Positions 1 to 13,984 of a stretch of DNA of 64,000 bases are shown piece after piece. The notes below the pieces were generated by a model. That model was not told the origin of the DNA, made no database searches, and saw only the letters and a program-made list of their open reading frames with translations. Origin of the DNA: Gymnorhina tibicen (Eukaryota > Chordata > Aves > Passeriformes > Artamidae). The translations under genes and the position numbers were made by a program. Position 1 is the first letter of the stretch, and every line of letters begins with the position of its first letter. The stretch lies in NCBI GenBank assembly GCA_013399875.1, contig VXAZ01002121.1, positions 1-64,000 of the forward strand. The letters run 5' to 3'.

Positions 1-19
1 TTTGGCCTAAACCGTCACA
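1..19 (+). mobile_element. 3' end of an LTR, cut by the window edge
   Basis: The first 19 bases (tttggcctaaaccgtcaca) match 17 of 19 bases at the 3' end of the complete solo LTR at 57434-58095 and end in the canonical CA. The rest of the element lies outside the window. Same LTR family and same orientation as the 57.4 kb copy; family name not assigned. The match is short, but it sits exactly at an LTR terminus. It could belong to a solo LTR or to the 3' LTR of a longer provirus. Confidence 0.7.
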
Positions 20-1320
20 TATACCTAAAACTCAAAGCACCTTAAGGTTTTCTCCACAGCAACTCAAGACAATCCCCCCTTTTTTCTCACTTTCTGACCT
101 GAAATTTAGAAGCAGCATTTAATGCAGGAATAAATGGCAGGATCCGTGGAACTAAAGTTCCAGCGTTGAGATGAGGATGAATTTCGGGTTCGCCGTATCA
201 CCGTGGTGTAGTGAGATGTCAGAACTGTGCCCATGTTCACCCCTCCTTCTCCTGCTCTCCAGGGGGATTAAAAGAACTCACATAAGGATGGAGAGAGTCC
301 CATCCAAGCTCACTGAAGATGCTGTCCTGACCCAGGAGATCTCACGTGCTGCTCAGAGACTTGTGATCCTCATTGGATTCCCTACATGGGCATTAAAAAA
401 AACCAGGATCCCATCAATCAATGGGGGGCACTTGGGGCTTTATCTTGTTAAAATGTTAACGTGATAGCTTTTTCTCACTTTCTGTTTGCTGCTGAAAGAA
501 TGAATTCCACTCTGAAATGGCCTGCAAGAGTTCTTGCTTAAGTTTATCAAGTGGCCACGACTCAGCTGCAATGTTACATTGAAATAATTTTCCTCAACCC
601 CATACTTTACTTGATGGCAAATACTGCTGGAAACAGCCTAAAACTCTTCAGATTTTATGAACTATTAATGCTACAACTGAATGGAGCCCAAGAAGAATTC
701 CATGTAAGCACATTGAATCCCAGCTCTCCCCACTTAACCAAGTGATTTTCTTGGGTTTTTTTTCATTTTGTATTTTATAAGGACATGGTTCCCATGACCG
801 TATTTCAACAGGATGTGATGAGAGTGCCACATGTTGAGTTACTGCAGAATCACATCTTCAGAAGACAGAAATTTGCATTGGGTACTTGAAACTAAGCAAT
901 AGATGAGAAACAGAAACTGAGTTTTATAATCTAAAAAAAATTATATGGATATAACAATTTCAGTTCTTAAGCATCAACAACTATACAGATCTCTCTGAAG
1001 AGATTATGCATCCATTCTGTGATGCATCATAAACTGGCCAGAAAAAAAACCAAGAGATTTTTCATGAACATGCACACTGAAGTCTTCTTGTCCCAAACAT
1101 GGGCAGTTTTGAGGTTTGTAGATTCATATTTCTGTGTGTGCATGCTTCCTCTTTCCATTATTCTAGGAAATGGTATCAGAAAGGACCAGTAAGGACCCTG
1201 ATTTCTGGAAAAACTATGACTGAATTAATTTCTTTCCCTTCTGAGCAGCTATGTCTGAAAATGATAAACCTGTCAAATCTTGAACATTTCCAAAAATATC
1301 ACTATTAAAAATATATATCT
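20..1320 (+). other. Non-coding DNA, no gene seen
   Basis: Unique-looking AT-rich sequence. The open frames here are all under 100 codons, resemble no family I know and lack convincing splice context. Bases 130-460 are somewhat richer in G+C than the surroundings but show no repeat or exon structure that I recognise. Confidence 0.6.
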
Positions 1321-1439
1321 CGTTTCCTCATACAATTTATTCTACTTTTGCAAAGCTGCTGCTCAGTTTGGCTAATGGCAAGCCTGCTTGATCCTCCAAG
1401 AAAGTGCTTTTAAGAGTATCTACAATTAACATGGGTTTA

Positions 1440-1530
1440 TCTAATTAATAGAGAATATGGCGTTATTGGGCAATAATCCGTGACAAATTGATCATTATCA
1501 ATAGTTAACAACTACTTTGTTAACTAACTG
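1440..1530. promoter_or_regulatory. Cluster of AT-rich palindromic motifs, possible enhancer core
   Basis: Within 90 bases there is a TAATTA homeodomain-type core (1442-1447), an inverted repeat with 6-base arms and a 4-base spacer (ATTGAT-CATT-ATCAAT, 1487-1502), and two GTTAAC palindromes 15 bases apart (1504-1509 and 1519-1524). GTTAAC is the half-site-like core of HNF1-type elements. Such clustering is typical of conserved developmental enhancers, but that is inference. It lies just before the CpG-enriched patch at 1.68-2.2 kb. Confidence 0.25.
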
Positions 1531-1679
1531 CCCTGGGGCAAAAGCGTGTCTGGGGAGAGACACACTTTGCATGGAAAAGTAACAGCTATTAAGAGCCATA
1601 AAGTTTGTGTTGGGAGGTGCTCCTGGCATTATAAATCCTCCAAACTACTCCTGCTAACGATTCCTGAAGAAGAAGGCAC

Positions 1680-2200
1680 AAGCGGCTGAGGTAGGAAGGC
1701 GTTGTGTGGAAAACAATTATCTGCCGTGGGGAATGCACAGGCTCCCCCAATTAGAATGAGGAATGCAGCCCATTACCCGCGGAGCGTTAGGGGTACGTGA
1801 GAGCTTTCCTAGGAAAAACAATCCCATTCTACACGCTAAAGAGCCTCAAGAAGGAGCGAGACTTAAGCAAAATCTGCAGCGTGGAACTGATGAATATATT
1901 CACTTAACATCTTCTGTGAATTCCAATAAAGCCCGTTGGAATGCTCTGTGGAGCCGGGATGCCAGGCGCGGATTTCAGTTTAGCATCTCCTGGAATGCCG
2001 GGGATGCTCTCAAGTTACTCTGCCACCATCCCCGGATTCCAGCGGGAGAAAAGCAGCGCTCCACGTGCTGACCCCACAGGCACCGTACAGGGAGCAGTCA
2101 CGGAGCTGCAGACAAAAGTTTCAATCCCGAACTTCAGCAGGCACACTCAGGTTTGTGCAACTCACCTGGCCAAGGGCGGCGCCTGCTAGAACTTCATATC
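1680..2200. promoter_or_regulatory. CpG-enriched non-repetitive patch
   Basis: By eye this 0.5-kb stretch holds roughly two dozen CpG dinucleotides, while most neighbouring kilobases hold only a few. Examples are ccgcgg near 1780, the ggcgcgg at about 1966 and gggcggcgcc near 2176. It matches no CR1, LTR or SINE that I recognise. Two overlapping open frames of 102 and 82 codons cross it, but their translations look like no known protein and a stop-poor frame is expected in G+C-rich DNA. It may be a weak CpG island (alternative promoter or lncRNA start) or a conserved enhancer. Confidence 0.35.
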
Positions 2201-3755
2201 CAGAAAGCAGATCTCAGAGCTCTGGGCTTCCCGAGAAGCCCTGACTGCACCTGAATTGTCGCCTGATTATCAGAGATAAGGCTGCACCTCAAGCACATTT
2301 TTCTCCTTTAATGGACACATCTGCATTCACCACATCTAATCATTACCAATACATCTCCTGCTTCCCCTCACAGCCTCATTAAACAGACACCACAACTTTC
2401 AGTTTGCCCACCCAGAGCTTCTCTATTCCTTTCAAATGAAAGAGCAATTTTGAAGAATGCCAGAACTACTGATCTGCCTTTCTCTTGTGGGTTTTCAAAT
2501 GTTCAAACACCCCTGCTTCAAAAAGGACAAAGTTTGCTGGTTTGATTATTCTGTACGACACTGCAAAAAGATAGCAACTTGAAGAAAAACTAGCATATAA
2601 AAAGGAAGAAAAAGAGATTAAATTTACTTGTGTGAAGGGAGTATAGACTATGAAGAAAAGGGATGAAAAGCACAGAAATAACAATATGGGCAAGAAGAAG
2701 ACAGCAAGAGTTGTACTAGAGATGAACAGTAAAACTTTGAGTGAGTTTTTAGGGGGTAATAAATGAATTATACAATATAGGATCCTATATAAAATATAGG
2801 TTAATAGATGTATGTCAGTATTATTTTATATATTTTTTAAAATTTAAAAATCCGTGGAAGTTGGTATTGCAACAAAATTACATTTGAGGTGTCTAAATTA
2901 CATTTCATGCCCAGGGTCGTTATTGCATTTGAGATCCTCATTATTCCATGGAAAGAAAAGCAGTAACAGAGTAAATCTACTGCTTTTTAGGTAGACAGCT
3001 ACCAGAATGACAGAGTACCTATAAATACCTGCAGGGATACAAAGAGAGAGCAACTTCAAATGTCAGAGGTTTGAAATCAGCTTCCAAAGTGGGATCCTGT
3101 GGGGAAAGTGTCACCTTTGGTGCAACAGCATGGGAAAAGGGTCAGGACAACTGACCAGGCCTGCTCTGCTCCAGAAATGGATCTTTTGTTGAGATTCACT
3201 CGTGCCCCTTCAGAAGGGTGCTGGCAAAATAATGAGATCTTCAGCTGCAGGGAGGGCACTGAGAGCTAATCCCAGGTGGAAGAGGGACAGGGAGGAACAG
3301 AGGGCAGCAGCTGCAGAAGGCCCACGGCCAGAGGGCAGAACACCCCATGTTCAAACTGTCATACCAAGAGTTCTCCATAGATTCTGACAGCAAGAGATGC
3401 AAAACATTTATGGGAAAAATAGGAAAAAAAAAAAAATCTCTCCTGAGCCCTCACTATCCTTTCATGCCAATCCCAACTTAGCATGCAATGCATCATCAAA
3501 GCAACATTACACTGACGGTACAGAATTTATGAGAGACGTCCTGTGTCTTATTAAATAGGAATTGAAAGCAACAGGGTAGAACAGAGGAGCACAATAACAT
3601 TGTCTTCACATCCTAAAGACTGAGAAAATAGGTCTCTTTTTTTTTTTGTGAGGGGAGAAAGAGATAATATGAATGTAGATTAAATAATGTTTCCTTCTGA
3701 AGACCTGCTAGATCAAAAGCAGATAAAGTGATAAAGTTAATTACAGACCTCTGTG

Positions 3756-3809
3756 CTACATAATTCATCTTTACTATATAATTCACCTTTGCTATACAAT
3801 TCACCTTCA
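3756..3809 (+). repeat. 18-bp tandem repeat, three copies
   Basis: Three consecutive 18-base units each begin ctaYaYaattca and differ from one another at a few positions. They are followed by an A-rich tract at 3834-3880. This is a small, degenerating minisatellite. Because 18 is a multiple of three, it creates repetitive six-residue motifs in frames on both strands, which should not be read as coding. Confidence 0.8.
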
Positions 3810-3833
3810 CGAAATGTGAAACTCTTGTTTAGG

Positions 3834-3880
3834 AAAAAAAAAACCGAAAAAAAAAAAAAAAGAAACCAAAACAACACCAA
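3834..3880 (+). repeat. A-rich low-complexity tract
   Basis: Interrupted A run (two runs broken by ccg, then aaacc-type repeats) directly downstream of the 18-bp tandem repeat. It could be the decayed tail of a retroposon, but no body is recognisable on either side. Confidence 0.75.
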
Positions 3881-6800
3881 AACCACATCACTCTTTTTCT
3901 TTCCTCAAAAAGATTTTCCCTGGTTTTCCTTTTAGTTGTCTGCAAAATAAAAGAAAGGTGTTATACGTTGCAAAGGACTTTTCTAGACTTTTTGGGAAGG
4001 ACTTGGAGTAGGTGGAAGTAGCATCTTGCAGTGTCAGTGCTTGTTCAACCCTGAAAGGCTGGAGCACCTAGATTAGAAATTACATGGGAAAAGAAATCAT
4101 ATATTAATATAATCAGTCAAAATGGTGGAAAGTACATGGGCAAGTCATCCACATTGGGAAAGAACTCTGAATTTTCAGTCTGCTGCTAGGACCCTGATCT
4201 CTTGGATAATGCTGTCTCACCCAGTAACCTCTATATCCATCCCCAAGCTTGCATCAGAAATTAAACATACAACTTTGAAAGATACTCAGTACACCTAATC
4301 AAGCCTTGAAGTGACAGAATAATCTAGGACATCCCAGTTTCATTTCTAGTGGCCATCCAAATACTTCAGGCTTATGGCAAATGTTGCTAATTATTTATTC
4401 CTGCGTTTAATCTGCTCAATTTATTTGTCATATAGGAACTGCGATGGGAAGCTTTGCAGATCTGGGAAAGGAAGGCACAACCGTTTTAGCTGGGACCTGG
4501 CTGGTTAAATCTGTATGTTTTGTACATCTAATACCAGAGCTGTTAATGCACGCACCCCCCGAAATGAACTGCTTTTTCAACAGTGATTTATATTATCAAT
4601 GCAAATACTGTAATGGAAATATATATATCAGCTTTTGCCTTCCTCTTTTCCGTGCCATGAGTCCTGGGCAAAGTGTCACACTGTCATTTGTATCTCTTTA
4701 GTCCACTCCTGTAACCAGCCATATGTTTCTGTGCATCAAACCAGCGACTCAGAAATGATACTCCAACAACAGGAATGTTTTACAGACAGGATTCCTGCTT
4801 ACCAGAGTATTTCAAAGGCATCACATGCTCGTCAGAACAGTGCCAAAAGAACAGTAAGTGCCTGCTGAGGCAGAATGGGAAGTGCCGTGTCACATATTTA
4901 AGCACCTGCACATTATGTTCAATTTCTTTCAAAATATAATTGCCAGGAAATTGAGAGAAGAGACAACTCACATAGCTGGTGCCAGAGAGGAAAGGATATG
5001 AAACACAGGCTCATTCCCCCATAGCTGCATTACTTCTTGTGTGCCCCAGACTGTGCCCCCGAATCCTCTCCTGTCAGACCCTTGCTTCCAGTGAGCACCT
5101 CAGATCTGCCAGGATATTTCCTGCAAGTGACCGATGTGTTTGTTCAACACTCTCACAAATGTCATAGCTGTGGAACTATCTCATTTATTGTATTTGTTTT
5201 CCAAGGCCTTCTTTTAAAATATTGCTGCCCAGTTTCTTGCATCTTGAGATGCATAACTGGCACTGTAAGCACTGTGGAAAAAAGAGCATATGGACATCCC
5301 AGAGTGAAACCCTTGAAATGGAAGCACTCCTGGGGATGTAAAGCACCTCTCAGCACTGCAGGAGATTTCAAACCTGTGAATTCTGTTGAAAATATACCAC
5401 ATTCAAACTTTACCACAAAAACTGCTCCTTCATGCAGAGCAGGTGATGTTTCAAGTCTCCAAAATTGCAAATTGAATGTTAGTATTAGAATTTAATTCTA
5501 TTAACTCCAGGAGGTGACAGCAACATAGAGGGGAAGAGAAAGAAGGAGCTGATGTCAAGTGCATGAGGGAAAATCAAGACATGCAGGAGTAGGAACAGTT
5601 AAATCAGAGCTCAGCCAATAAGAAGGCATACAATGTGACCAAACGAAGTTTAAGAGCAACTAACAACAGGCAAACAGGAATTAGGATGTACCAAGAAGAA
5701 ATTAAAAATGTCTCTTTGTCATTTCAGAGACAGCTCTGGCTCTGCTGTAGACCCCTGGTGAGCAAAGATGGAAGAGCAGGACATTTTGTTACGACAAAAC
5801 ACCACAAACGTGAAACCCAAGTTTAGCTGAGTACTTATTCTGAGTATGTGGGATGGTCAAGAGAAGCAGTCCCAACCCTGCTCAGTGTGGTCCTGCAGCA
5901 TTCCCAGGCACTCTCTCTCTGCCTGGGATAGACACACACCTCCAGGCTACTGCCCTGCTCCTCCTCTGCCAGCTTACTGTGTGTGCCCAAATTGAGCACA
6001 GGCCCTCTCTGCAGCATCCTGGCATTCTCCTTTCAAGGAAAATCTGGATGCCAGTGGGAACCCAGTTTCAAGGAAACCCATCAAAAAGGAAAATTTCAAT
6101 TCCCACCCCGAAACATATGCCTCACTGCTGAAGTTTGTAATGCTTCCAGATTCCACTTCTAGTGAGCACAGTTACTGTCCACAAAGCCCTGTTTCAGCAT
6201 GAATGATAATAGCACAGGGAGGAGAATACCAGTACCCACCTAACTTTCACCTTGTTAATTTACTTTAGCATGCTTCTAAACTAGGAGAGTCTGAGAGTTC
6301 AAGAGTGGGCAGAAAAAACCATCCAAACAAGCAGCACCCAAGGATCAATTCTCAAGAGGAATTACACTTCTGAGTGCCTTTCTGCAGAACTCACACTGGT
6401 GCCTATCTGGGCCTGGGGTATTATCTGGGCATCTCCATCCATCCATCCCCTACAAGACAGAATGCTTTAACTCAAAACTCCCTAAAATGAACCAACAGTT
6501 CCAATTAGTTTAATTACTAATTTACCAATATTATATGCAATAAAAAGTAGCAATTTTACCATGCTTTGATCAACATTACTTTGTGCTGAAAATAGATCAA
6601 TGCTATTTACTACTTAATATCACATAAGAATATTATATAATATCATAAGAACTATATTAAAGTTTAAAACCTTCAATATTTCTTTTAGGCCCTGGTATCC
6701 AATGAGAATGACAAATTATCTCAATCCATTTGTTTTTTGCAGATGCAAACATTTCCTTAGTAATAGGCAAAGGAGACACCATTTACAATTTGAAATTGTA

Positions 6801-9800
6801 TTAAATGTACCATTAAAGAACAAATACAGAATTGATATAATTGGTACATACATAAGGCATTTGGGTATAAAGGTTGGCGAGCCTCATTTAAGAACTCTCA
6901 TACATGTAAACTTCATCAAAAATTCCAAATATTGCTTGTCCCAAGAAAAAAGCAAACACCTCCCATCATCAAATCAGTGCTGTGACAGGGAATGACCTTC
7001 CCATTTATTTCACAGCAATTTATATTTTAAAAAATCTGTTTAGGTAAGTGCTGCAACCACTAAAGTGAGACACAAAGCCACACACAAATGCAGGATCATG
7101 TAAGGAAAGTATTTTAGTGACAGCCAATATGTGAAGTGACTTCATCTCTCCATGCTCTGTAACATTGCCTACACAACTGTTCTGCTACATGGGTTTTACT
7201 GTTTTCCTTTCCAGCATCTTCACACCCTTAATGATATTTCTCAACACATTTGCACTGCCAAAAATGCTTAATTTGGCTTTTTTCCCTGCCCTGACTGAGG
7301 TTCTGTGTGACCTTGAATTGAATGCCATTGTAGCAAGCTGTGTCTCACCGTGGGAGTTCTCTTTTCTCGTGTTTGAGCACAGGATCTTTGCTTTGGTAAA
7401 GCAGCACTCGAACAGCTGATGCAGCACTCAGAAATTTTCTCCAGACAGAGGTTTATCGTTTGTCCAGGCTTCAGCAGGAACAGCAGTGTTTTACACACAC
7501 ATAATCGCCTTTTAAGAAGGCACTTTTCAAAGTGCTTTGAAAACACTGAGCTTCACAGCCCCCCAAAAGGTAACAGAGGAGGATACAGGTATTGCCGCAG
7601 CTTCCTGCAGTGGCAGGACCAGCAGGAATTCAATAATGCACAGTGAAAACAATAAATCCAGCTGGAGTTACAGTGACTCTCAAAGATTTTAAAAAAACCC
7701 AAAACTAACAGTAAAATGTGCGCTTTTTTTCCCTACAATGCTCCTTAACACTGTGCTTGGAGAACTCACCGGCAATAATAACAATACTCATGGGTCCAAC
7801 ACGAGTCTCCATTTTCCACACCTAATGACAGCAGAGTATGAGGAGATCCCAGCAGAAGTTTTCTGACCAGCTTCCTCATAACCCAGTGGAAATACCTACA
7901 ATTTAATCTCATCCCAGTGAAACTTCCAGATCAAAGGAAATAGATTAGATTAATGAAAATGGCCAGAATTTTGCTGGACAATGCTGTAGCTTTTGTTTAA
8001 ATGTATGAATCAAATCAAGAGGAGGTCTGCTTTGTGATGGAATAGGAAATAATCATGCTTCTTGCACCAAAAATAGTTAACAGGATACCAAGTATAACAG
8101 CAGTGTACATCCAGCTGAAATGGCAAATAGTGATGAGAAAAATCACCTAGTTTTGTTACACAGTGGTTATAATGCAACATATGTCTCTGCTTCCCCAAAG
8201 CAGCCAGAGCGAGCTAAAAGACCCAGCTCTCTGATATTTTGTACATTAGAAATCTCTGGCTGATGGTGCAATGGGTACTTAACAAAAGGGAAAAAAGTGT
8301 TCAAACTACAAAGGATTTTTCTTTAAACTTCAAAAACTATACTGAGGATGAGGAAGCTTTCCAACAAATAACAAGGAATAGAACTTTCTTGCAAGTTTTC
8401 CATGTATTTATAGCGTTTTGGTTTTAAATAAGCACTTCAAGGGATACGGGAGAGGCTTAGACAAGAAACTTGAAACCAGTCCTCCAGAATGTGGGACACT
8501 CTCAATGTAAATTGAATTATACATCATGGCATGTACAGGAGACAAATTAATTTGCACAGGTTATCTACCTTCCAGCAGCTCCCCAGATTTTCGTGGCCTG
8601 TGCAACACTTGAAAGGTTTGCTCCAGCCCACCTTCTCCCCTGTCTCCCTGCTCTGCATTATGCCAGATTATGCTGTTATATAGGTCAAACACTCTTGCAG
8701 AAAAGACCCATATCTTTTTGTGATACATAAGGCCAGAGATGTTAACTTTTTAAAGCTGTACCAATCCCATGACAATTATTTCAATTTCACGTAAAGGTCT
8801 TTAAATAGATCAGCTTAGTAAATTACTATGAGGCACTTTCCTATTAAAAACCTTCTTTCCACAGTGAGCCAGGGCTGCTAATACCCACTTTGAGGAAGCA
8901 TCTGAAACCTGTGCACCATTTCCTACAGTAGCCAAACACTCCTATTTTTCATTATCTGACAAATGCACAGGGAAATTTGTACGTGCACTGTGTTCATTAA
9001 TGACACCAACCTGTTCTTGGAGAGGCTGGATATTAATAGCCTGCTGAATAATAGTGATACCTACATTTTAATGATTTTATATGTGAGCTGTTAAAAAGTG
9101 GTCACCATTTTAGTAGCGTGCCCCCAGATTACATGGACACAGCTGAAGAAAAAAATGAGTTTCAGAGACTATAATTGAAACAGAGAGCTTGAGAAAAAAG
9201 AGGACAGAAAGCAAAAAATTCTTGATAATTTTAACTTTCTAATCCGCCCAATAACATAACAAACATTCAATAATCTAACTACAAAATTCCTATTAAATAA
9301 CTATGAAAATTAAAACATTTCTGATCTTGAATCTGAGACATCTGTTTTTTTCCATTTTGTTTCCAGTTCTGAATATTCTCCCATTTGTATTAGATTTGGT
9401 GATTAATATGGACCTTATTGCTTCATATAACTTTCAAAAACTGCACAACTTCTGATTTATTCCACCTAAGGCTCCATACATTTACATGTTCCTGGATGTT
9501 TTCTCATTAGGTGAGCTGTGAGATCTCAATGGTTAAGGTGAAAGCTCTACTAAAACAAGCACTTCTGAAGGAGGAAAATATTACATCTATCATGTACACT
9601 GGAAAAATACTGTCCAGTCATCAGCTTTTCAAGAAAAATCAAAAATACAGATATTGCTTCCTCCAGTGCAGTTGGGTATGTGAGGGGCACAAGTCCAAAG
9701 AGCTTTGGACTGTGCAAAGCTACCTCCGTTTTATGTGAGACATTCTAAATACATTAATTGGTGTGATACTGCCCAGGATAAACTGATATAGACTCTGTTG

Positions 9801-12800
9801 TTGTCCCTTGCAGCACTTTGATCATGTAAACAAACATCAAAATTAGCATAACTGGAAGAGGAGCACTGCAAAATTAACAGTGCTGCTTTGCCCCTGACAT
9901 ATTAAAAGCCACAATAAGCTTACTGAGTTTGAGCAATTAAAATAACTTGTTTCCTGCTCATGACGTTATTAAATTTGGACAGATACAGAGGAGATAACAG
10001 GATCATAAAGGAACACAGATAACCTAAAGACAAAGTGATACCGTAAATCACCACAACCACTAAATTCAAGATCTGAAACTCATAGGCATTGAGAGGAATA
10101 CAAATTATGGCAATGCTAAGCAGTAAAAGCATTTGTGAGTTGATAGGGAATGAAAACTTAAATAAAAACATTTCCTGGCCTGCTCAGCCATAATAATGTT
10201 CTTTTGTTTGTATTCTTTGAAATTTAGCTGCTTGACAACTTCATTCAACCTTCAGCAGCAAACAAAGGTATTGATTATCTCTGAACATCCTAATGACTGG
10301 AGACTGGGACACAAACCATAAAAGCAGAGTTTCTGGTTACAAGTGAAATTATAGTTTGCCTACAAGATTGCACAATAAATCAGAGAACAAATCAGGCAGC
10401 ATAGGGCTCTGGGGTCACTGAAGTGATGTTGACACATTACAATAATGAGAACTTGAAACACCTCATGCCCTATTGATTTTTAAGCTGAATCATTGCCACT
10501 GCAGGAGATTACAAGAGCGCGTACTGGAATCATGGCCCATGTGGGAGATGCTGATGAAAAACACAAACAACTGCACCAAAATAGTTCTTTACCTGTATCT
10601 ATTATAACACAATACCCTTCTCCCTTGCCCCCTCCCTGATGTCTCAGACTACAATTCAATCAAAGTTTAACTGCTTAGCTATCTCAACAACTTTCCTTTC
10701 TATTTTCTTCTTTGCCTACATTAATTATGTAGATACATCATGTACACTTGAAGTGACACTTTAAAACATCTCACAGAAACTGCATATTAGAAAACCTAGA
10801 CTATGAGAAATGCTTTTTAATATTCCAAGTAGTTTTCCTGTTTTCACTCACCAGCAAATTATTCTATGCTATAAAAAAATTCCAATAATCACCAATTTAT
10901 TTTCTCTATACAGTGGAGAATACAATGTGTAAACACCAAAAGCTTTTCCATCAGCTAAAGAACAAAAATGCTTCTCTTTTTTTTCTCCTTTTACTTCCAC
11001 TTGATAGCACTGAGAACCAATAAGCTGTCAGAGGGGTGACCAGTGACACAAAATGATTATAGTCCTGTCACGACAAAAGGAGCAGTTATAATTTGCACTG
11101 CAGCCAATTACTTTAGGAACACATCATCTTGCTTAAGGGGAGAAAATAATACTTCTATTATCCCTTCCAGCCAGGAGGTCTCTTGCCATGCCACAGAGGT
11201 GCAAGAAGAGAGAGGAACTATTTAACTAGAGCCCCCTCAGTAAATAAACTTTGAAATGTGTGGTTTATTCCTGACAATAAGAACTTTTTAAGCACTGCAA
11301 TGCTGTTCTTAATGAAGCCTAACTGTTCATCAGCTGTCAAGACAGAAGAAAGAAAGGGCTAACTTGGGCTAAGTGAAGGGATCATTCTGTGAAGAACTAG
11401 GTAACCTATGGCAAAGAGAAGAAACTTTTACCTCTTGATGCACTTCCCAGTGAAAGGGATTAGACGGTTAAATATATCCTAAGGATTAGCTCCTGTTAGG
11501 CTCCTCAGAGATATGTTTTTAATCAGTGGCTCTGCACTTGGCATTTACTCCTTTAGGGAGGGGGGAAATTTTCAAATTATTTCTCTTCTTCCATTTGAAA
11601 TTCAGTGCCATCAGCAAGACTCCAAAGAAAGAGGGAACAGAAGGGCAAGGAACCTCAATTTATGGTAGAGCCCCATCCTTTTAAGTTCCTCTCAAATTTT
11701 AAGGCGCTTATCCTTAACCCAGCTCTCAGCGAGCTCTGATTCCTAACTTTCCTTCAATGTTAGACAAAAGGGAAGCAGCAGCAACAGGCAGCTTTTTAAA
11801 GGAATAGAGGGGTTTGTGTTGGGCAGATGTGTGAGGATGCACTTGTGAATACACGTATCCCCCCTGCCACCACCAGAACACCTGCAGTTACTTTTTCTTG
11901 CCTTCCCTCTCCCCTTTTCCCAGCAGGTACCTCAATTTTTCTTTCTGTCCATGCTTAAACTGCTGCTGCTTCATCTCACACCTAAGCCTGGTAACTCCAC
12001 CTGAACTGGTCGATCCTCTGCCTGATCTTCCCTGAGAGACATCCTCAGACAAATGAGAGCACATCAGCTGTGCTAAATGCCACAAACCAGAAGCCACAAC
12101 CATTATTAACGGGGGAAAACCATCCCCAGCAGGATCTCCTGTGCAGTTTGGGGGCCTACAGGCAAGGGTAATTACCAGCATAGAAACTGCAGCACAGGAC
12201 AAGCTACCTGCCATAAAACCAGGCTTTTCTAGGAGAAAATTTAATCTCTCAACAATGTAAAAGGTTTCTGACAACTGGAAAATAGTACTAACAGAAAATC
12301 CACTGAAGGAGAGAGATGCTCGGTGTTTACACAGAAAGAACAAACAGCAGTGAGTACAACAGCAAACAGGACTGTCTGCAAAGACAAGCTGCAGGACTTG
12401 ATAGGAGTTTAAGAAGAGAGAGTGCACAGAGATGTGGACAGGAGGAACCCCACATTAATTGATTACCAATTGAGCTGCCTTGGCTCAACCCTTGCTCTCA
12501 GGACACCATGAATTTCTAAAAGAGAAGTAAATCCCACTCAGATTATTGACATAATCTGTTAGGACTGTGCATGTTTCTCATATTTTATTGTTTTATAGGT
12601 TTTTTTCTATTAGATGAAACATTATATTCAGCATTCTCCTCATAGTTCTGTAACTTCTACAGAATCAGTCTCAGTAAATGAACAAATCCCTAAGTTCATT
12701 TTTCTAATATCAATCGTAATTAACAGCATGGTAGAATTCATTAGACAGTAATTTTCACAACATTTGATGCTGGGCAGCGTTAGCATACAATTATATCACC

Positions 12801-13984
12801 ATTTACCATTTTCCATCAAAATAGAAGTCAAATAAGGGGGAATAGTCTACTGAGTAAGAAAGGCCAATTTATTAATACTAAAAAATAGCTTCAGAAATTT
12901 TTACCATGTAGGAAGCATATAAATATATGGACAATTAAAATGGCTATAAGCGCATTATTAAAATTAATATTCTGGGAGAAATACAATGGGAAAGAGACTG
13001 AATTTTGACAAAAATACTATGCCAGAACAAAAAATACTGCAATTTTTCTCCATTTTGTCAGTAAGAGAAAGTCTCAGCAGCATCTTCATAATTTGTAAAC
13101 CTTATTTACAACAAGTCAGGACCCCTTGGCAGAGCACTACAATCACTGGCATGTGATATCCTACCAGGAACTTTTCCTGTAATTTGCAGTAACCACACAC
13201 CTGGTTCAGCTGCACAGAGTTTAGTAAAAATGAAAATTAGAATGAAAATTGTACGAGAGGGTCCAAGAGAACATCTATGGTAATGACAGAAGTTCAAACT
13301 GGTTAAAAGACTCCAAGATTCTTATACAAAACCCAGAGAAATAACACTAAGACTGCTTATTTTTTAAAGGAAATAAAAAGCAGACTCAAAATAAATACCA
13401 ACAGCTGGCACAGGAGCTAGAAAATTCAGTTCTCAGAAAAAAGGACATGGAATATGCAATGAAAATTACTAGAAAAGCAGAAGGACATCTCTCCTCCCAC
13501 AAATTCTACCTGTCTTTTCTAAACACTGCAGATACACCTAATTACAAGACTCATTGTCAAAGATGTGTTGCCAAACCTGAATACCCAAGGAAATATAAGG
13601 AGTGTTCAAAGGGAAACTACATCTTTATATCCTGATGACTGAAACCTCTTGCCTTGAGGATCAGACTCATTCCTTCAACATTAAAAATCAAGGTAAAGCT
13701 GTTCCCAGTGCCCTGCTCAGCCCAAAGTAAAATAGATATGAAATAAGCTCAAGTCTGAGCAAGGCACTGTATTTCTCTCTACCTGGTTCTTTGTCTTCAT
13801 TTAGAGGGTAACACTGAAGGTCTTGGAGACACTTCTTTTTGACTGTTTTGTTAAAATGGAGGAGTTTTTTTAACTATTCCCTTCTCGGTAGTGAAACAGG
13901 GCTGAGGTTTTCCTCTTTGCCACACGATGTCAGTGTTGCCGAGTAAAAATTGGAAATTTGCATCTTTATCGGGACTCAAATAAA

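Noticed and set aside
11888..12427. 179-codon minus-strand open frame, the longest outside G+C-rich or repeat DNA
   Set aside because: The translation resembles no known family, with a low-complexity K/R-rich end and no promoter or splice context. A frame of this length can occur by chance in 64 kb read in six frames.
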